Assembly: GCA_943354965.1 (NCBI GenBank)
Contig: CALRDN010000002.1
Location: forward strand, 1-38,028
Length of the DNA: 38,028 nucleotides
From: Candidatus Peribacteria bacterium
Lineage (GTDB): Bacteria; Patescibacteriota; Gracilibacteria; UBA1369; UBA12463
Reading direction: 5' to 3'
The notes below the pieces were generated by a model that saw nothing but the letters and a program-made list of their open reading frames with translations, searched no databases and was not told the DNA's origin. Position numbers and translations under genes: made by a program. Numbering within the stretch: position 1 is the stretch's first letter; each line of letters starts with the position of its first letter. Below are positions 1 to 9,443 of the stretch, in pieces.

Positions 1-46
1 CTTGGTAAGGGGGAGGTCGGGAGTTTGACTCTCCTCGACGGCTCCA
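1..46 (+). tRNA. tRNA-Thr (GGT), 3' part only
   Basis: The window opens inside the anticodon arm. Position 1 is the last 5' stem base. The loop TTGGTAA at 2-8 gives anticodon GGT (Thr, codon ACC). The 3' stem is GGGGG at 9-13 and the variable loop AGGTC at 14-18. The T-stem is GGGAG/CTCCT around the T-loop TTTGACT at 24-30. The 3' acceptor strand is at 36-42, with discriminator T43 and an encoded CCA at 44-46. The 5' half, with the acceptor and D arm, lies outside the window, so acceptor pairing cannot be checked. Confidence 0.75.
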
Positions 47-60
47 GTTAGGCATATTCA

Positions 61-273
61 TTACATATCCAGCCACATTTTTTCAACTTTTTCCCTTGCC
101 CATGGGGTTCGTCTTAGAAATTTGAGGCTGGAAATCATAGTCGGGTCGAACATGAAACATCGTATCTGAACTTTTTCCGCTAAATATTTCCACCCGTATT
201 GCTCGACCAGATCTTCAAGTATTTTTTTTAAAGTTACGCCATGAAGTGGATCGCTGTGTTGTTGTGTGTCCAT
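61..273 (-). CDS. VF530 family (DUF2132) small DNA-binding protein
   Basis: Seventy-residue protein that matches from memory the VF530/DUF2132 family, a small helical fold with proposed DNA binding. The characteristic stretches are DPLHGVTLKKILEDLVEQYGW, IRCF.FDP and SSLKFLRRTPWAR near the C-terminus. A longer reading frame opens at 363. The start is placed at the ATG at 271-273 because the family begins there and because a good promoter (280-308) lies inside the upstream extension. The -10 box ends 6 nt before this ATG, so the message is probably leaderless. It is divergent from the cupredoxin gene. Cellular role is unknown. Confidence 0.85.
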   Translation of the reverse strand: MDTQQHSDPLHGVTLKKILEDLVEQYGWKYLAEKVQIRCFMFDPTMISSLKFLRRTPWAREKVEKMWLDM

Positions 274-279
274 ATTTCT

Positions 280-308
280 ATCATACGGAAGTATAAAAAA
301 TAACGCAA
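280..308 (-). promoter_or_regulatory. Promoter of the VF530 gene
   Basis: Read on the minus strand: -35 TTGCGT (303-308), a 17-bp spacer and -10 TATGAT (280-285). The ATG follows 6 nt later, so the expected transcription start falls at or beside the start codon. Confidence 0.6.
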
Positions 309-337
309 AAAACATATATAAAAATCGATAATAAGGG

Positions 338-343
338 TATAAT
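338..343 (+). promoter_or_regulatory. -10 box of the cupredoxin gene
   Basis: Perfect TATAAT, 23 nt upstream of the ATG at 367. The -35 region is A/T-rich with no clear match, so only the -10 is claimed. It is divergent from the VF530 promoter. Confidence 0.45.
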
Positions 344-366
344 AAAGAAAATTCTAACCTCATTTT

Positions 367-867
367 ATGAAAAAAATTTCTCTCGCAATGCTATTCACGG
401 TATCACTTTTCGTTTTGAACGCCTGCACTGCGCAAAATACTGCAGCCGTACAGCCAACAAGTCCATCAACGGCTCCTGTAGTTATATCAAGTGAAGTTGC
501 CGCTCCTCCTTCCGCGCAAACTACTCCTACAATCAAAAAGGCAACTATAACCAAGCCCGTTGCTGCACCTGTCGTTACGCCTGTTGCTACACCCGTCGTT
601 GCACCTATTGCTGCACCAAAAAATGCCTCTGTTTCCATACAGAATTTCGCCTTCAGTACCCCAACGGTTCGGATCAAAAAAGGTGCCCGTGTGACCTGGA
701 CCAATCTCGATTCCACTCCCCACACCGCAACATCTGACGCCGGAAGCTTCTCATCCGCAACACTTGCGCAAGGAGCAAGCTACAGTTTCACTTTCAACAC
801 CGTCGGAAGTTTCCCTTATCACTGCCAACCACATCCTTCAATGAAGGGAACAATTATTGTTGAGTAA
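367..867 (+). CDS. Cupredoxin (plastocyanin-like) lipoprotein
   Basis: Predicted exported, membrane-anchored blue-copper protein of 166 aa. Residues 1-20 form a lipoprotein signal ending in the lipobox LNAC, so Cys20 would be lipidated. Residues 21-85 are a low-complexity Ala/Pro/Val/Thr linker with APVVTP-like repeats. Residues 86-166 are a single cupredoxin domain. The likely copper ligands are His119 (TPHTAT) and the C-terminal cluster Cys153, His156 and Met159 (spacing C-x2-H-x2-M). This implies electron transfer or copper binding at the outer face of the membrane; the redox partner is not visible here. The 3' end overlaps the end of the convergent PLP-enzyme gene by 14 bp. Confidence 0.88.
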   Translation: MKKISLAMLFTVSLFVLNACTAQNTAAVQPTSPSTAPVVISSEVAAPPSAQTTPTIKKATITKPVAAPVVTPVATPVVAPIAAPKNASVSIQNFAFSTPTVRIKKGARVTWTNLDSTPHTATSDAGSFSSATLAQGASYSFTFNTVGSFPYHCQPHPSMKGTIIVE

Positions 868-2206
868 AAGCAAAATCAGCCAGTACCTGCTCAAATCTTT
901 CAACTAAATCCGGCTCCGCTCCGCAGGAAATTCTCACAAGTCCCGGGGTGATTCCAATGCGATCCAACTCATCTTCTGGCATTTCCGAATGTGTCGTCTG
1001 ACTTGGGATACAATAATACGTATGCTCCGAGCCCAAACTAACGGCTCCACGACTCACACCCGCCCGTATCATGGCATCCACGAAATCACTCGCCTGCTGA
1101 GCATCATCCATAAAAAGAGCCACCATTCCATTACTCACGCTATGTGGAATGGCATTATTTCTCATAGCGGCATATTCAGGAAAATCCTCAACAGTCTTCA
1201 CGCGGAACCCGGCTTTCTCAGAAGCATTCCGAACACCTTTAGCATTTTGCGTCACTCTCAATAATCTCTCAGGAAGAGTCGCCAAATGTTTCAGAAACTC
1301 TTTCGCCACACGTGGCGCCATAATAGCCCCACCCAGCATACGTCTCCCTTCATGAAGATCTAGAAACGGAGCAATCATCGCCGCAGAACCGGAAACACTA
1401 CCGCCCAAATCCTCACTCTGACCATTAAAATACTTCGTCATCGAGGTGACGGTGAGATCGATACCATTCTCCACAGGACGCACCGACAACGGTGTAAACG
1501 TATTATCACAAACAGAAACAGCACCCACTCGCTTCGCCTCCTGCGCCACATCGTTCAACGGAACAACCTTCAATGTTGGATTATTACTACTTTCACAAAA
1601 AACCATAGAGGTATCATCAGGAAGTCCATCTTTCAGAAAATCCGTAATAGATAAATGACGAAACTCCCGACCGGTCTCCTTGCATGTGTTCATAAACTGC
1701 GCATACGTTCCACCATAAATACTTCCAATAACCATAATATTTCCGCCTCTAGTATATTTTTCTCCATCATGGGAAGCAGGCGCCACAAACTGCCTCACAG
1801 CCGCATCAATCGCCGCAAGTCCAGATGCAAAAACGGCTGTCTTCTCCGTTCCATCAATTTTCGCAATCACCTCCTCGAGGAGTTGATTCGTAGGATTCGT
1901 CAAACGACTATAAATCCAAACCTGTTGAAAAACTTTTTCCAGATCCGCATCCGTAATACCGGCCAAACGAATAATTCCCGCATGATCTTCTTTTGCTTTT
2001 CCCATCGCCTCCTCTCCCGTCTGTCCCGCGCTCTGTAACCTCCCCTGGAATGCCGCTGCCAACTCCCCTGCCGTAGAAAAAGCCTGTGTCGTATGCTGCA
2101 CGCCCAAAATACGCGCCAAATGAATATTCCTAAGCACCAGCGCCTGAATCTCCATAATCTGAGGATTGAGTGCTAGTTCCTCGCGTTGCTCTCTAATATC
2201 CAACAT
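854..2206 (-). CDS. Cys/Met-metabolism PLP-dependent enzyme (cystathionine gamma-synthase / methionine gamma-lyase type)
   Basis: Fold-type I PLP enzyme of about 450 aa acting on sulfur amino acids. From the ATG at 2204-2206, the tetramer/active-site motif YSRLTNPT is at about 99-106. The PLP-N1 aspartate is about D234 (VCDNTFTP), and the Schiff-base lysine is about K258 (SMTKYFNGQSE followed by LGGSVSG). It is longer than the usual 380-400 aa, with about 60 extra helical N-terminal residues before the first family motif. The frame is open to 2278, but a TTGACT/TATGTT promoter lies inside that extension, which favours the start at 2206. Substrate choice (synthase, beta-lyase or gamma-lyase) cannot be decided from sequence. 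No other sulfur-metabolism gene is nearby apart from msrA at 7.7 kb. Confidence 0.88.
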   Translation of the reverse strand: MLDIREQREELALNPQIMEIQALVLRNIHLARILGVQHTTQAFSTAGELAAAFQGRLQSAGQTGEEAMGKAKEDHAGIIRLAGITDADLEKVFQQVWIYSRLTNPTNQLLEEVIAKIDGTEKTAVFASGLAAIDAAVRQFVAPASHDGEKYTRGGNIMVIGSIYGGTYAQFMNTCKETGREFRHLSITDFLKDGLPDDTSMVFCESSNNPTLKVVPLNDVAQEAKRVGAVSVCDNTFTPLSVRPVENGIDLTVTSMTKYFNGQSEDLGGSVSGSAAMIAPFLDLHEGRRMLGGAIMAPRVAKEFLKHLATLPERLLRVTQNAKGVRNASEKAGFRVKTVEDFPEYAAMRNNAIPHSVSNGMVALFMDDAQQASDFVDAMIRAGVSRGAVSLGSEHTYYCIPSQTTHSEMPEDELDRIGITPGLVRISCGAEPDLVERFEQVLADFAFTQQ

Positions 2207-2239
2207 AGAAGTAATACTATATAATTTACGTTTGTAAAT

Positions 2240-2268
2240 AACATAGGGAGAATAAAGAGAAGAGTCAA
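2240..2268 (-). promoter_or_regulatory. Promoter of the PLP-enzyme gene
   Basis: Minus strand: -35 TTGACT (2263-2268), 17-bp spacer and -10 TATGTT (2240-2245). It gives a 5' UTR of roughly 25-30 nt to the ATG at 2206. A second possible -10, TATAGT, ends 9 nt before that ATG but has no good -35. Confidence 0.6.
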
Positions 2269-2365
2269 TAAATTTCAAAATGGCTGCTAAAAGACCTTTT
2301 TATAGCCACTTTGTCAACTACCCAAACAATAGACAAAACACAAAAATTACGGTAAACATCAACGC

Positions 2366-4705
2366 ATGAATAGCTCGTTCAATATAACAAGCGCAGGAGG
2401 AAAAACCGATTTCGCCACACTGCAAACAAAAAGAAAAGTAGAGGGCCCCATAGCCGAAGCCATGCGACAGCAATGCATGGAATTAGCCAAACGCGAACTC
2501 ATACGAACATTTGGATATGACGCCTCATCCATCGAACATTCAGTATCAGTAATAGAAACCGTAGCCAACAAGGCCGTAGATCAGTTCACCGGAGGAGGAT
2601 GGATAGATGGTATCTCCCTTCCGCAAGTTATTCGAAATGAACTCCTCATACAATTCGGAGGTATTGAATACATTCGCAAAATCATTCATGCAGCACTCCT
2701 GGATCAGCGACTACGCGCAACCGATTTACCAAATGATGCCGTCGTAGCCCGCGTAACAAACGACGTAGTAGTGGAATTTGCAGAAATTCATAGCAACTCC
2801 GAAACAGTATACGCAATATCGAGAAAAAAATTACAACTATTCCTAGCCGACATAGAAACCTACGAAAAAGCAGAAGATAGCGAAGATGCAAAATACAAAG
2901 TGCGCGAAGGTTCACTCGACGGCGCAGAAAGAAAATCCGAAAAACGACTAAGAACAGCCAGAGAATCAGCAAGCGAACAAGAAAAAAGAGCCTACGCACT
3001 CACAGATGGAATGGACATCATAAGAAACTCAAAAAACGGAAAGGCACACATTCTCGACCTCACAATGAGTGTCATGACATCATCATTTCCCCCGGAAATG
3101 TTTAATGTCGAAAAACTCGAAACACCCAAGCTGAGCGTAACGCAGCAAAACGACTTAGCCGTTAATTTTCTACTCTACACGTTACAAAATAATCGCTTAT
3201 TCACACCAGATCACCGATTAGTGGTCTATATGATGGTTTGGAGAGGAATGACAGAGGTAGAAATCTGCGAAGAAGTCAGAATATACGAAGAAAAAGACCA
3301 GAAAAAATACGAGCTTACGACAGACAAAATAAAAAAACTGTACGACGAAGTGGTAAATGTATTGAAACAAGACGGAGAAAAACTTCTCAATACATTTCTT
3401 GCAAAGATGAATCCGCTAAGAACGGACAATCAAGCCAGCATGCTTAATTACGATGATGTAGCAAGAAATGTTCGAATGTTCATAGACAAAACAACATCCA
3501 AACGCAGCGCAACAGATGTGAATAGAACCTATGCTATGAGTATAGAGTTCCCTCAGTCCGAATATGACAAAACCCTGGAAGAGACGGACATCATTCTCCT
3601 GCAACATGGGAATATTACTGCCAGAAGCCGCGCTCTCGTACGGCTACTCCGAATGATTGGAAAAATGGTACATGGATCTTTTGGGAAATACTGGGTACAT
3701 CGGAGCGGAACTACGGAAGATTTTAGCGATATCATGCAGGGAACAGCCGAAATGGCACTCAAGAAACTCATAAAAGTCGACCCATCCCGCACGCGCATTA
3801 CAACCTATATGATGACCTGGATCAAATCAACCATCCAGAAATATGTTATCGAAAACGATCTCGTAGAGAGCCCCGTTCATGTATTCGAAATCGCAACAAC
3901 GTTATACCACCATCCGGAAATGCCAGACGAAGCAGTTGCAAACAAGCACAAGGCCTCTCTCGCAACCGTTCAATTTGTCCGAAATGAAAGAGCAAGAGGC
4001 ATGATATATATCGATGAACCCGTAAGAACTGATAAAGGTGACGGAGCAGACAAAGGTAACTTCATCCCCGAGCTCAGAACCGGTCACAACGTTCAGTTAA
4101 GACAGCTGGAAGAAGACACTCAGGAAAAACTCATACAGGCCGTGCTACGAATTCTTCCGGCAAGAGAAGCCGAAATTCTACGAATGCGCTTTTTTGAAAA
4201 CATGACGCTAGAAGCTGTAGGTAAAAAATTTGGTTTAACACACGAACGTATCAGGCAAATCGAAGCTGCCACTATCAAAAATATCCTAGGAGAACCAACC
4301 GCAATCATTGACGATGAAGAAGGTGAAAAAAATGAAGAAAATCATCGAACCATAAATACAAATATTATCCTCGTCGCAGATCGAGAAGGGTACAAAAAAT
4401 GGCTAGAAGACACATTCCACAACCCTACTGATAGGAAAATAGCGGAGCTGTATATGGGTCTTGATGCGGATTCTAATTATGGAAGATGCTCAAACAAGCA
4501 AATTCTAGATATTTTGGCAGAAAACGGCGAAATCGTAGACAAATCAAAGGTAAGCAAAACCATCAAGAAAGCAAAAAAAGAAAAGGTAAGCAAAACCATC
4601 AAGAAAGCAAAAAAAGAAATGGAAAGAACGGCAACGCTTATTACCATCTCTCGAGAAGAAGCCTATGGGGAGGTACGCAGAATGTTCCGTGAGCTTTCAA
4701 ATTAA
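2366..4705 (+). CDS. Large divergent sigma-70-like protein with several HTH segments
   Basis: Soluble, charged protein of 779 aa. Residues about 420-495 resemble sigma-70 region 2: a helical stretch with GTAEMALKKLIKVDPSR followed by TYMMTWIKSTIQKYV. Residues about 500-560 fit region 3. Residues 591-645 are a convincing region 4: LPAREAEILRMRFFENMTLEAVGKKFGLT, then HERIRQIEAATIKNIL. Two further region-4-like segments are weaker: 278-340 (MTEVEICEEV... DKIKKLYDEVVNVL) and 688-752 (NKQILDIL... KSKVSKTIKKAKKEMER). The N-terminal 260 residues have no recognised domain. Ordinary sigma factors are 200-600 aa, so this is unusually long and N-terminally extended. A 36-bp tandem duplication lies in the last segment. 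It is 30 bp upstream of the winged-helix-repeat gene and probably cotranscribed. An alternative sigma factor is the most likely role; a DNA-binding regulator derived from one is possible. Confidence 0.75.
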   Translation: MNSSFNITSAGGKTDFATLQTKRKVEGPIAEAMRQQCMELAKRELIRTFGYDASSIEHSVSVIETVANKAVDQFTGGGWIDGISLPQVIRNELLIQFGGIEYIRKIIHAALLDQRLRATDLPNDAVVARVTNDVVVEFAEIHSNSETVYAISRKKLQLFLADIETYEKAEDSEDAKYKVREGSLDGAERKSEKRLRTARESASEQEKRAYALTDGMDIIRNSKNGKAHILDLTMSVMTSSFPPEMFNVEKLETPKLSVTQQNDLAVNFLLYTLQNNRLFTPDHRLVVYMMVWRGMTEVEICEEVRIYEEKDQKKYELTTDKIKKLYDEVVNVLKQDGEKLLNTFLAKMNPLRTDNQASMLNYDDVARNVRMFIDKTTSKRSATDVNRTYAMSIEFPQSEYDKTLEETDIILLQHGNITARSRALVRLLRMIGKMVHGSFGKYWVHRSGTTEDFSDIMQGTAEMALKKLIKVDPSRTRITTYMMTWIKSTIQKYVIENDLVESPVHVFEIATTLYHHPEMPDEAVANKHKASLATVQFVRNERARGMIYIDEPVRTDKGDGADKGNFIPELRTGHNVQLRQLEEDTQEKLIQAVLRILPAREAEILRMRFFENMTLEAVGKKFGLTHERIRQIEAATIKNILGEPTAIIDDEEGEKNEENHRTINTNIILVADREGYKKWLEDTFHNPTDRKIAELYMGLDADSNYGRCSNKQILDILAENGEIVDKSKVSKTIKKAKKEKVSKTIKKAKKEMERTATLITISREEAYGEVRRMFRELSN
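4547..4618 (+). repeat. 36-bp exact tandem duplication inside the sigma-like gene
   Basis: Two adjacent identical 36-bp units (4547-4582 and 4583-4618) encode KVSKTIKKAKKE twice, adding 12 residues in frame to a basic helix near the C-terminus. Because the copies do not differ at the nucleotide level, the duplication looks recent or slippage-prone. Confidence 0.95.
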
Positions 4706-4735
4706 ATATAATTTTATTCCTTCATATCTCGCCAT

Positions 4736-7687
4736 ATGAGCCCAGAATCAACCTCGGAACACCAATCCCGTGCCCTCTCCAGCACAGCCCGTCACCTCAC
4801 CCAGCGAGATTTTCCTGGATCAGATGAGGTTTTTCAGAAAATCAAAGCGCTCATCGGAGGAAAAAGTACAGAAAATATTCCACAAATACAGAAGCTCCTC
4901 GAGGAGATGCAAACGGCATATAGTAAACGAATCAGCAACCTTCTCTCGAATATCCAGAATGGATCTATTCGCATCCGTGACGCCCACCAAGAGGTCCAAC
5001 AAATGCTCCACGAGATCCAAGTGTTCAAAGGAAATGACATGCCCGAAGAAGTCGCCGCCGTAACCGAAGCTATCACCTCTATGTGCGCCCAAATCGCAAA
5101 AAAAGTACAAGCCGTTAAAGAGCTTATAAATGAAACGCCTGTAGCAGCGCCTGCCGTTATGGCACCAGCAGAGCCCGTAGAAACAATAACACCTGACATA
5201 GTTGCTCCAATAATAGCTGCACCGGAAGCTGATCAGTCAAAAGAAAAACTTCTAGCAACATGGAATCAAGAAATTATTAATTATACCAAAGGAAATACCC
5301 TTACGAGAAAACTACTATTAGCAATAGCCGAAAAAAGCGCTAAAGGAGAATCCATAACAAGAGCAAATTTAGCTACACAATTTGGAGTCGAGGAAAGAGT
5401 TGTTAACTATACTCTACAAAATTGGAAACAATCGAAAATGAATCTTTCCTTTATCCTACGAACGAGTAATCCACATAAAATATACCAAAAAAACCAAGAA
5501 GCCCCAATCATAGCCGCGCCGAAACCTGTAGCCACAGCAGCATTACAGCTCGCACCTAATACAAGCGAGACAAAGAAAAAATCATGGCTAGAAGCCATTC
5601 GCACCAATAGCAAAGATGGAACCGGAACACGAAAGGCTCTCGAACATATCGTGGCGACGTACGAAACAGGCACAACGTGGGAAGAGTTAATGAGCATTAC
5701 CGGACAAGGAACACCTAAATTAGTTTATGACTGTTTGCGAGCATGGTGGTCTGACAAAAAGACGCGCATGCCATTCACTCTCACGATAATACCATCATCA
5801 AAAATAAGAATATTTCAAAAAGCTGAGACACTTAGCGTTGCCGAACCAGCAGCCGAACCGCCAAAAGCCCTTATATTGGCCGATAAAGCAGAAACCGTCG
5901 ATACCGATCCCGCTTTAAAAACAAAATGGCTAGAATACATGCGCGAACATACCAGAAACGGAAAAACGCGGATAGCTCTTGCGCATATCATTGATAATTA
6001 TCCAGCAGCAACAGCATGGGAAGATTTAGCAACAATTACCAGATCCGAAACAGCAGTTGCTATATATAACTGCATAATCGCATGGCGAACCAGAAATGGA
6101 AATGCACCATTTAAGCTTCATGCGACAGGACCAAAAGTAATAATATCAAACAATAGTGCAGCATCTATTGAGCCCTCCAAAGAAGAAGCCTCAAAATCAC
6201 CTCTCCCTACCAAAACAGCGCCTATAATTGAATCACCAATTGCAGCAAACGAGCAAGTAGAAAAATGGCTCAAAGAAGCCGAAGAAAACTCAGCTGCCGA
6301 TAGTACAATCCGGAAAATTCTCACACATGTCATTACAAATTACACGAGAGTAGTATCGATGGAAGAGCTGATGAAAATCACCGGACATGAAACAAAAAAA
6401 CAAGTGCTAAAATGCATGGATAATTGGAGAGCAAGACATGGAAAGAATACGTCTATCAGAATAATGATGGTAGATTCAGGAATAAAGATGGTATCAGAAA
6501 TCACACCACCAACTCCTGTCACGAAGGCAGATATTGCAGCGCCTGCACCAACACCTGTCCCTATAGCAATTGTTACTCCTGCTCCGCGAATAATCCCCCC
6601 TACCGTAAAAGCTAGCCCCATAATCAACGCCGTGGTTGAGACATCAACCGCTCCAATAGAATGGCTTAACGAAATAAACAGAATCAGCTCCCCCGGTACA
6701 TCAAGTAGAAAAATTCTTGTCAGTATGACTAATAATAATAATGGAAAAGAAGTATCATGGGCAGAGCTTTTACGAGTCTCGGGAGAAGAAGTAGAAACGC
6801 AGCAACTTGAAAAACGCATCGGAAGATGGCAAGAAAAGTTCGCAAGAAACGCTCCGTTCAAAATTGTAACATCCACTTCAGGAGCAAAAATGGTACCAAA
6901 AGATGCCCCGGAAGAAGTGTCACCCGTTCAAACCCCAAAAGTTATTACAACCGCAACAGTAGCGGCAGTTATTGCCACAATCACAGAACCACAACCGGTC
7001 ATACCACCAAAAGCACCACTTACCGAAGCAGAAACCAGTGGCCATCAAGGCAAAGCAATGATCTGGATATCCAAACTACCACCAGGCCGAATGACGGAAA
7101 AAGTTGTCTATGAGGCACTCGCTGGGAAGTTCGGAACCGAAGTAACAAAAGAAGAGCTCATGAACGTAGAAAAAGTCTACAATAGAGAAAGAATGATAGG
7201 AAGAATCGACATGATATCATTCATATATCGATTGGATAACGATCGCGTTCCCTTCAGCGAAATGCCATTCACCATTGCGAGGACAGAGAAGGGATTCAAA
7301 ATGATGCAAAAAGAAACGAAAAAAGTTCAAACAGCTGGACCGCTACCTGAAGCCACTCCGGAACAAGTGCGAAAGGAAAAAGCCATGAGATGGGTCAACA
7401 ACCTCAATCTAGATAGCAGCATGATACTTTATGGATTTCTGAAGACACTGGCAGAAAATCCTAGCGCGAAAATATCAGACCGAAAAATTCTAGAAGGAGC
7501 GAGAAGAATTAATCCAAAAATGACAACTGATGACCTGTATACGCTATTCTCAGATGCAAAAAAAAGAGGAAAAATAAGATCCGCAATATACCCTATGTCA
7601 AACTACACGCTCGACATAGAGATGAAATCCCAACGAACTGACGATGCGGATAAATATTTCTTCAAGTTGCACGAGATACGTCTATAA
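4736..7687 (+). CDS. Giant protein of about seven winged-helix-like repeats joined by Ala/Pro linkers
   Basis: No known full-length family recognised; 983 aa with no signal peptide or membrane segment. Residues 1-135 are helical and coiled-coil-like. Then about seven units of 75-88 aa follow, near residues 172-252, 284-362, 397-471, 510-587, 643-720, 771-858 and 882-965. A typical unit has a W-L start, a T-R-K-x-L helix, a W-E-E-L-(x)-x-I-T-G helix, an amphipathic helix ending in R/N-W, and a beta-wing of the type PF.(I/L)....(S/G).K(I/M). That order of helices and wing resembles a winged helix-turn-helix. Linkers are rich in A, P, V and T. The last two units diverge most. It lies 30 bp behind the sigma-like gene, so a joint DNA-associated role is inferred. 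The stop overlaps the convergent msrA stop by 6 bp. The repeats are seen; the DNA-binding role is inference. Confidence 0.7.
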   Translation: MSPESTSEHQSRALSSTARHLTQRDFPGSDEVFQKIKALIGGKSTENIPQIQKLLEEMQTAYSKRISNLLSNIQNGSIRIRDAHQEVQQMLHEIQVFKGNDMPEEVAAVTEAITSMCAQIAKKVQAVKELINETPVAAPAVMAPAEPVETITPDIVAPIIAAPEADQSKEKLLATWNQEIINYTKGNTLTRKLLLAIAEKSAKGESITRANLATQFGVEERVVNYTLQNWKQSKMNLSFILRTSNPHKIYQKNQEAPIIAAPKPVATAALQLAPNTSETKKKSWLEAIRTNSKDGTGTRKALEHIVATYETGTTWEELMSITGQGTPKLVYDCLRAWWSDKKTRMPFTLTIIPSSKIRIFQKAETLSVAEPAAEPPKALILADKAETVDTDPALKTKWLEYMREHTRNGKTRIALAHIIDNYPAATAWEDLATITRSETAVAIYNCIIAWRTRNGNAPFKLHATGPKVIISNNSAASIEPSKEEASKSPLPTKTAPIIESPIAANEQVEKWLKEAEENSAADSTIRKILTHVITNYTRVVSMEELMKITGHETKKQVLKCMDNWRARHGKNTSIRIMMVDSGIKMVSEITPPTPVTKADIAAPAPTPVPIAIVTPAPRIIPPTVKASPIINAVVETSTAPIEWLNEINRISSPGTSSRKILVSMTNNNNGKEVSWAELLRVSGEEVETQQLEKRIGRWQEKFARNAPFKIVTSTSGAKMVPKDAPEEVSPVQTPKVITTATVAAVIATITEPQPVIPPKAPLTEAETSGHQGKAMIWISKLPPGRMTEKVVYEALAGKFGTEVTKEELMNVEKVYNRERMIGRIDMISFIYRLDNDRVPFSEMPFTIARTEKGFKMMQKETKKVQTAGPLPEATPEQVRKEKAMRWVNNLNLDSSMILYGFLKTLAENPSAKISDRKILEGARRINPKMTTDDLYTLFSDAKKRGKIRSAIYPMSNYTLDIEMKSQRTDDADKYFFKLHEIRL

Positions 7688-8158
7688 GTGACAACTATCC
7701 AACCCTCTCTTCTGCAAATACTTCTGATGGTACTCCTCTGCGCGGTAAAAAGGTGCGGCGGGGACGATCTGGGTCACGATAGGATTACGCCATTTACGAG
7801 ATTCTTCGAGAGCTGACTTCGACTTTTCCGCAAGCTGCTGCTGCGCGGGAGTGTGATAAAAAATAACCGATCGATACTGCGTGCCATGATCAGGACCCTG
7901 TTGATTCGGTGTCGTCGGGTTATGATTGTTCCAAAAAACCTCCAGAAGTTGCTCATAAGAAACTTTCTCGGGATCGAACTCAACACGTACCGCCTCGGCA
8001 TGACCCGTAGCATCGCTGCAAACCTCCTCATATGAGGGATTCTCACCTTTTCCGCCACTATATCCAACTTCGGTAGAAATAACACCAGGGAGGATCCTGA
8101 AGGTTTCTTCCACACCCCAAAAGCATCCCGCCGCAAATGTTGCCTGTTCTGTTTTCAT
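7682..8158 (-). CDS. msrA: Peptide methionine sulfoxide reductase MsrA
   Basis: Reduces the S-epimer of methionine sulfoxide in proteins; cytosolic repair of oxidative damage. The 158-aa product has the catalytic GCFWG motif with the nucleophile at Cys12, the EVGYSGG segment, the DHGTQYRS substrate motif, and a C-terminal Cys156 that can act as resolving cysteine. Length and architecture are standard for a single-domain MsrA. The ATG at 8156-8158 is chosen because family members begin about 8-10 residues before GCFWG. The longer frame to 8227 runs into the upstream polymerase gene. It lies 4 nt downstream of that gene's stop, so the two are probably cotranscribed. Confidence 0.95.
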   Translation of the reverse strand: MKTEQATFAAGCFWGVEETFRILPGVISTEVGYSGGKGENPSYEEVCSDATGHAEAVRVEFDPEKVSYEQLLEVFWNNHNPTTPNQQGPDHGTQYRSVIFYHTPAQQQLAEKSKSALEESRKWRNPIVTQIVPAAPFYRAEEYHQKYLQKRGLDSCHL

Positions 8159-8162
8159 AAAG

Positions 8163-9416
8163 TTAAAACGTGTGACGTTTTTTACCAACCTGTTGATCAT
8201 ACTGTGCAGGGTCGCCGTTGCCCGCACGTGCCTTCATACTACCACCCAGGTAAATGGTGTGTCGTCCCATTTTTTCCACCAGCGCATCAACGGCGGTGTA
8301 CATACGCTCCGATTTCGCATCCCTCTGCGGCGAATCAAAGATCGATAACTGTTGCGCCTCATCCGCAAACTTCAACCCCGTGAGTGTCACGCCCGTCGCG
8401 CGATATATCACGCCTTGGCAAAAAATTCTCTCAAACATCACGCGAAGCGTGCCCACCATATCCGTCGGCAGAGCGCTCCTCCGCTCCAATCTCATATCAA
8501 GTTTCGCATAATGAAATTGCGCCGTCTTCAGAAAAACACTCAACCCCGTCGCAACCTGCCCATACGCACGCATCCTCTCGCAAGCATGCTCCAAATTTTT
8601 CAATAATTGCCCGAACAAAAACGCACGATCCCCCGACCCCGGTGTAAACGTCCGCGTCTTACTCACCGATGATTGCCCCTCCTTCGGCGCATCCACAACC
8701 GGATAAACCGACTCGCCATGAAGCTCCCTCCACAACTCCAACTGCGGCTTCGCAAAAAAAGCCCTGACAAATCCCTCGCCTTTCTGCGCAAAATCCAGCG
8801 CGGTATGAATACCATGATGTTGGAGACTTTCAGCCGTCCTGCCACCAATCCCCCACACGCTTCCCGCCGGAAGCTTTCCCAAAAAAGTATCAATCTCCTG
8901 CGGCGCGATAACCGTACACCCCGACGGCTTCTTCCACTTCGATCCAACCTTCGCCAAAACTTTCGAGACACTCACGCCCGCCGAGACGGTAATCTTCAAC
9001 TCCTCCTCAATCGCCTCTTTCATCCTGCGTGCAATTTCTCCATACGAACATCGGTACAAGCGATCATATCCCGTGATATCCGCAAACGCCTCATCAATCG
9101 AATACTCCTCCACCGTCGGCGTGAATTTCCTCATCACCGCAAACATCCTCTGAGAAAATTCGCTATACACCTGATAATCCGACTGCACAAAAATCAACCC
9201 CGGGCACATCTTCTTCGCATCCCACGGCGTCACCCCACGCTTCACCCCAAACTTCCGCGCCTCATAACTCGCCGACGAGATAATCCCTCGCTCACTCCCC
9301 GTCACCACCGGCCGCCCCCGGAGCTCCGGATGCATCACCTGTTCACACGAGGCGAAAAACGCATCTCCATCGATGTGCACGATCGCCCTCGGCCACGATT
9401 GTCCCTGATATATCAT
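8163..9416 (-). CDS. dinB: Y-family DNA polymerase (DinB / Pol IV type)
   Basis: Error-prone translesion polymerase, 417 aa from the ATG at 9414-9416. The first metal-binding motif is [15 protein letters not shown] (Asp16, Asp18). The second is [12 protein letters not shown], with the catalytic Asp-Glu pair. The palm, thumb ([15 protein letters not shown] helix-hairpin-helix) and little-finger regions follow. The frame continues upstream to a TTG at 9441-9443, directly abutting the HNH stop. The ATG is preferred because family members start 10-15 residues before HIDGDAF, but the TTG start cannot be excluded. It is the middle gene of an HNH-dinB-msrA run on the minus strand. Confidence 0.92.
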   Translation of the reverse strand: MIYQGQSWPRAIVHIDGDAFFASCEQVMHPELRGRPVVTGSERGIISSASYEARKFGVKRGVTPWDAKKMCPGLIFVQSDYQVYSEFSQRMFAVMRKFTPTVEEYSIDEAFADITGYDRLYRCSYGEIARRMKEAIEEELKITVSAGVSVSKVLAKVGSKWKKPSGCTVIAPQEIDTFLGKLPAGSVWGIGGRTAESLQHHGIHTALDFAQKGEGFVRAFFAKPQLELWRELHGESVYPVVDAPKEGQSSVSKTRTFTPGSGDRAFLFGQLLKNLEHACERMRAYGQVATGLSVFLKTAQFHYAKLDMRLERRSALPTDMVGTLRVMFERIFCQGVIYRATGVTLTGLKFADEAQQLSIFDSPQRDAKSERMYTAVDALVEKMGRHTIYLGGSMKARAGNGDPAQYDQQVGKKRHTF

Positions 9417-9443
9417 AAAAAAATATTTATCCCGCGACGCCAA

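Noticed and set aside
360-725. 121-aa minus-strand frame antisense to the cupredoxin gene
   Set aside because: Its Gly/Ala/Thr/Val composition mirrors the repetitive linker of the cupredoxin on the other strand.
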